Positions 18,992 through 19,165 of a DNA stretch of 19,165 nucleotides are shown one piece after another. How positions within the stretch are numbered: position 1 is the stretch's first letter; every line of letters begins with the position of its first letter. A program made the translations under genes and the position numbers. Source of the DNA: Sphaerosporella brunnea (lineage: Eukaryota; Ascomycota; Pezizomycetes; Pezizales; Pyronemataceae); the NCBI GenBank assembly GCA_008704415.1, contig VXIS01000542.1:1-19165 (forward strand). Direction: 5' to 3'. Under the pieces are notes generated by a model that worked only from the letters and a program-made list of their open reading frames with translations, had not been told where the DNA came from and did no database searches.

Positions 18992-19165
18992 AGGCGCGGT
19001 TAAAAGCAGGGGCGGGTGTACAGAAAGCGGCGGGGGCAGGCGCGAGGGTGGAGCTAAAGGAAAAGGAAAGGCTCCCATGCAGGCAGTAAAAGAGGATACA
19101 AGCGGTCTTTCCTCGCTGGTTTCGAGCCCAAGTTCTGAGTCCTCGAAGGAAATGCTGTCACGGCA
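18645..19165 (+). CDS. Open frame running off the right edge, unknown
   Basis: From ATG at 18645, preceded in frame by two TAG codons near 18624, this frame has no stop through the last base: at least 173 codons. The N-terminal part is basic (MLQKKSLEISINWTR). The middle is Met/Pro-rich. From about 18990 it becomes Gly/Arg/Lys-rich and then Ser-rich (TSGLSSLVSSPSSESSK), typical of a low-complexity nuclear or regulatory protein. It overlaps the acidic frame at 18596-18991. One possibility is a single gene that uses the acidic frame first and this one after 18991, through an intron or a frameshift. No domain is recognised. Confidence 0.35.
   Translation, partial: MLQKKSLEISINWTRCTLFHSVRLPQTTQKFPAARMKTNSLPLKLRNGITFPQLHERGTPLVRHFKHSRTFTLKCRMPMIPAAMTPTAMVPSKGKAPPLGQAESMDGSSRIREKSRGAVKSRGGCTESGGGRREGGAKGKGKAPMQAVKEDTSGLSSLVSSPSSESSKEMLSR

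Noticed and set aside
1..19165. CRISPR array, rRNA, bacterial operon or phage module
   Set aside because: No evenly spaced direct repeats with unique spacers, no conserved rRNA blocks and no prokaryotic gene organisation are visible; the only mobile element is a eukaryotic LTR retrotransposon.

Overview
The window looks like repeat-rich, gene-poor nuclear DNA of a filamentous fungus, most likely an ascomycete. The evidence is an old Ty3/gypsy chromovirus of the fungal type, a few intron-like GT...AG signals near short exon-like frames, and no bacterial operons, Shine-Dalgarno-led genes or other prokaryotic hallmarks. The species cannot be read from the sequence. I see no intact, clearly functional host gene.

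Layout, left to right. About 130-830 is a degenerate 9-bp minisatellite. From 1865 to 2600 there is a tandem direct repeat (two copies, period 371 bp, about 98% identical) carrying broken coding-like frames. From 2716 to 3465 there are coding-like remnants on both strands. From 3687 to 4071 lies a cluster of short perfect inverted repeats, followed at 4168-4240 by a 73-nt tRNA-like stretch. From 4241 to 6130 little can be supported apart from one short open stretch.

The dominant feature is a complete but dead LTR retrotransposon on the minus strand, 6704-12829, flanked by a perfect 5-bp target duplication GGCGG (6699-6703 and 12830-12834). Read in its own direction it has a 5' LTR (12319-12829), gag with a CCHC knuckle, aspartic protease, reverse transcriptase, RNase H, integrase with HHCC and DD35E regions, a C-terminal chromodomain, a polypurine tract and a 3' LTR (6704-7210). 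At least ten in-frame stops and about five frame changes break it, and the second catalytic Asp of integrase is Asn. The LTRs are only roughly 80-85% alike by eye, so the insertion is old. A block in the LTR can pair with the primer-binding position, which hints at self-primed reverse transcription. Conceptually removing the element joins a minus-strand open frame across the empty site.

To the right of the element, 12835-18595 is mostly unassignable non-coding or decayed DNA, with one exon-like minus-strand frame (14386-14582) and several palindromes (14236-14280, 15812-15830, 18285-18308). The last 570 bases hold overlapping plus-strand open frames, one of which (ATG at 18645) runs at least 173 codons without a stop and leaves the window.
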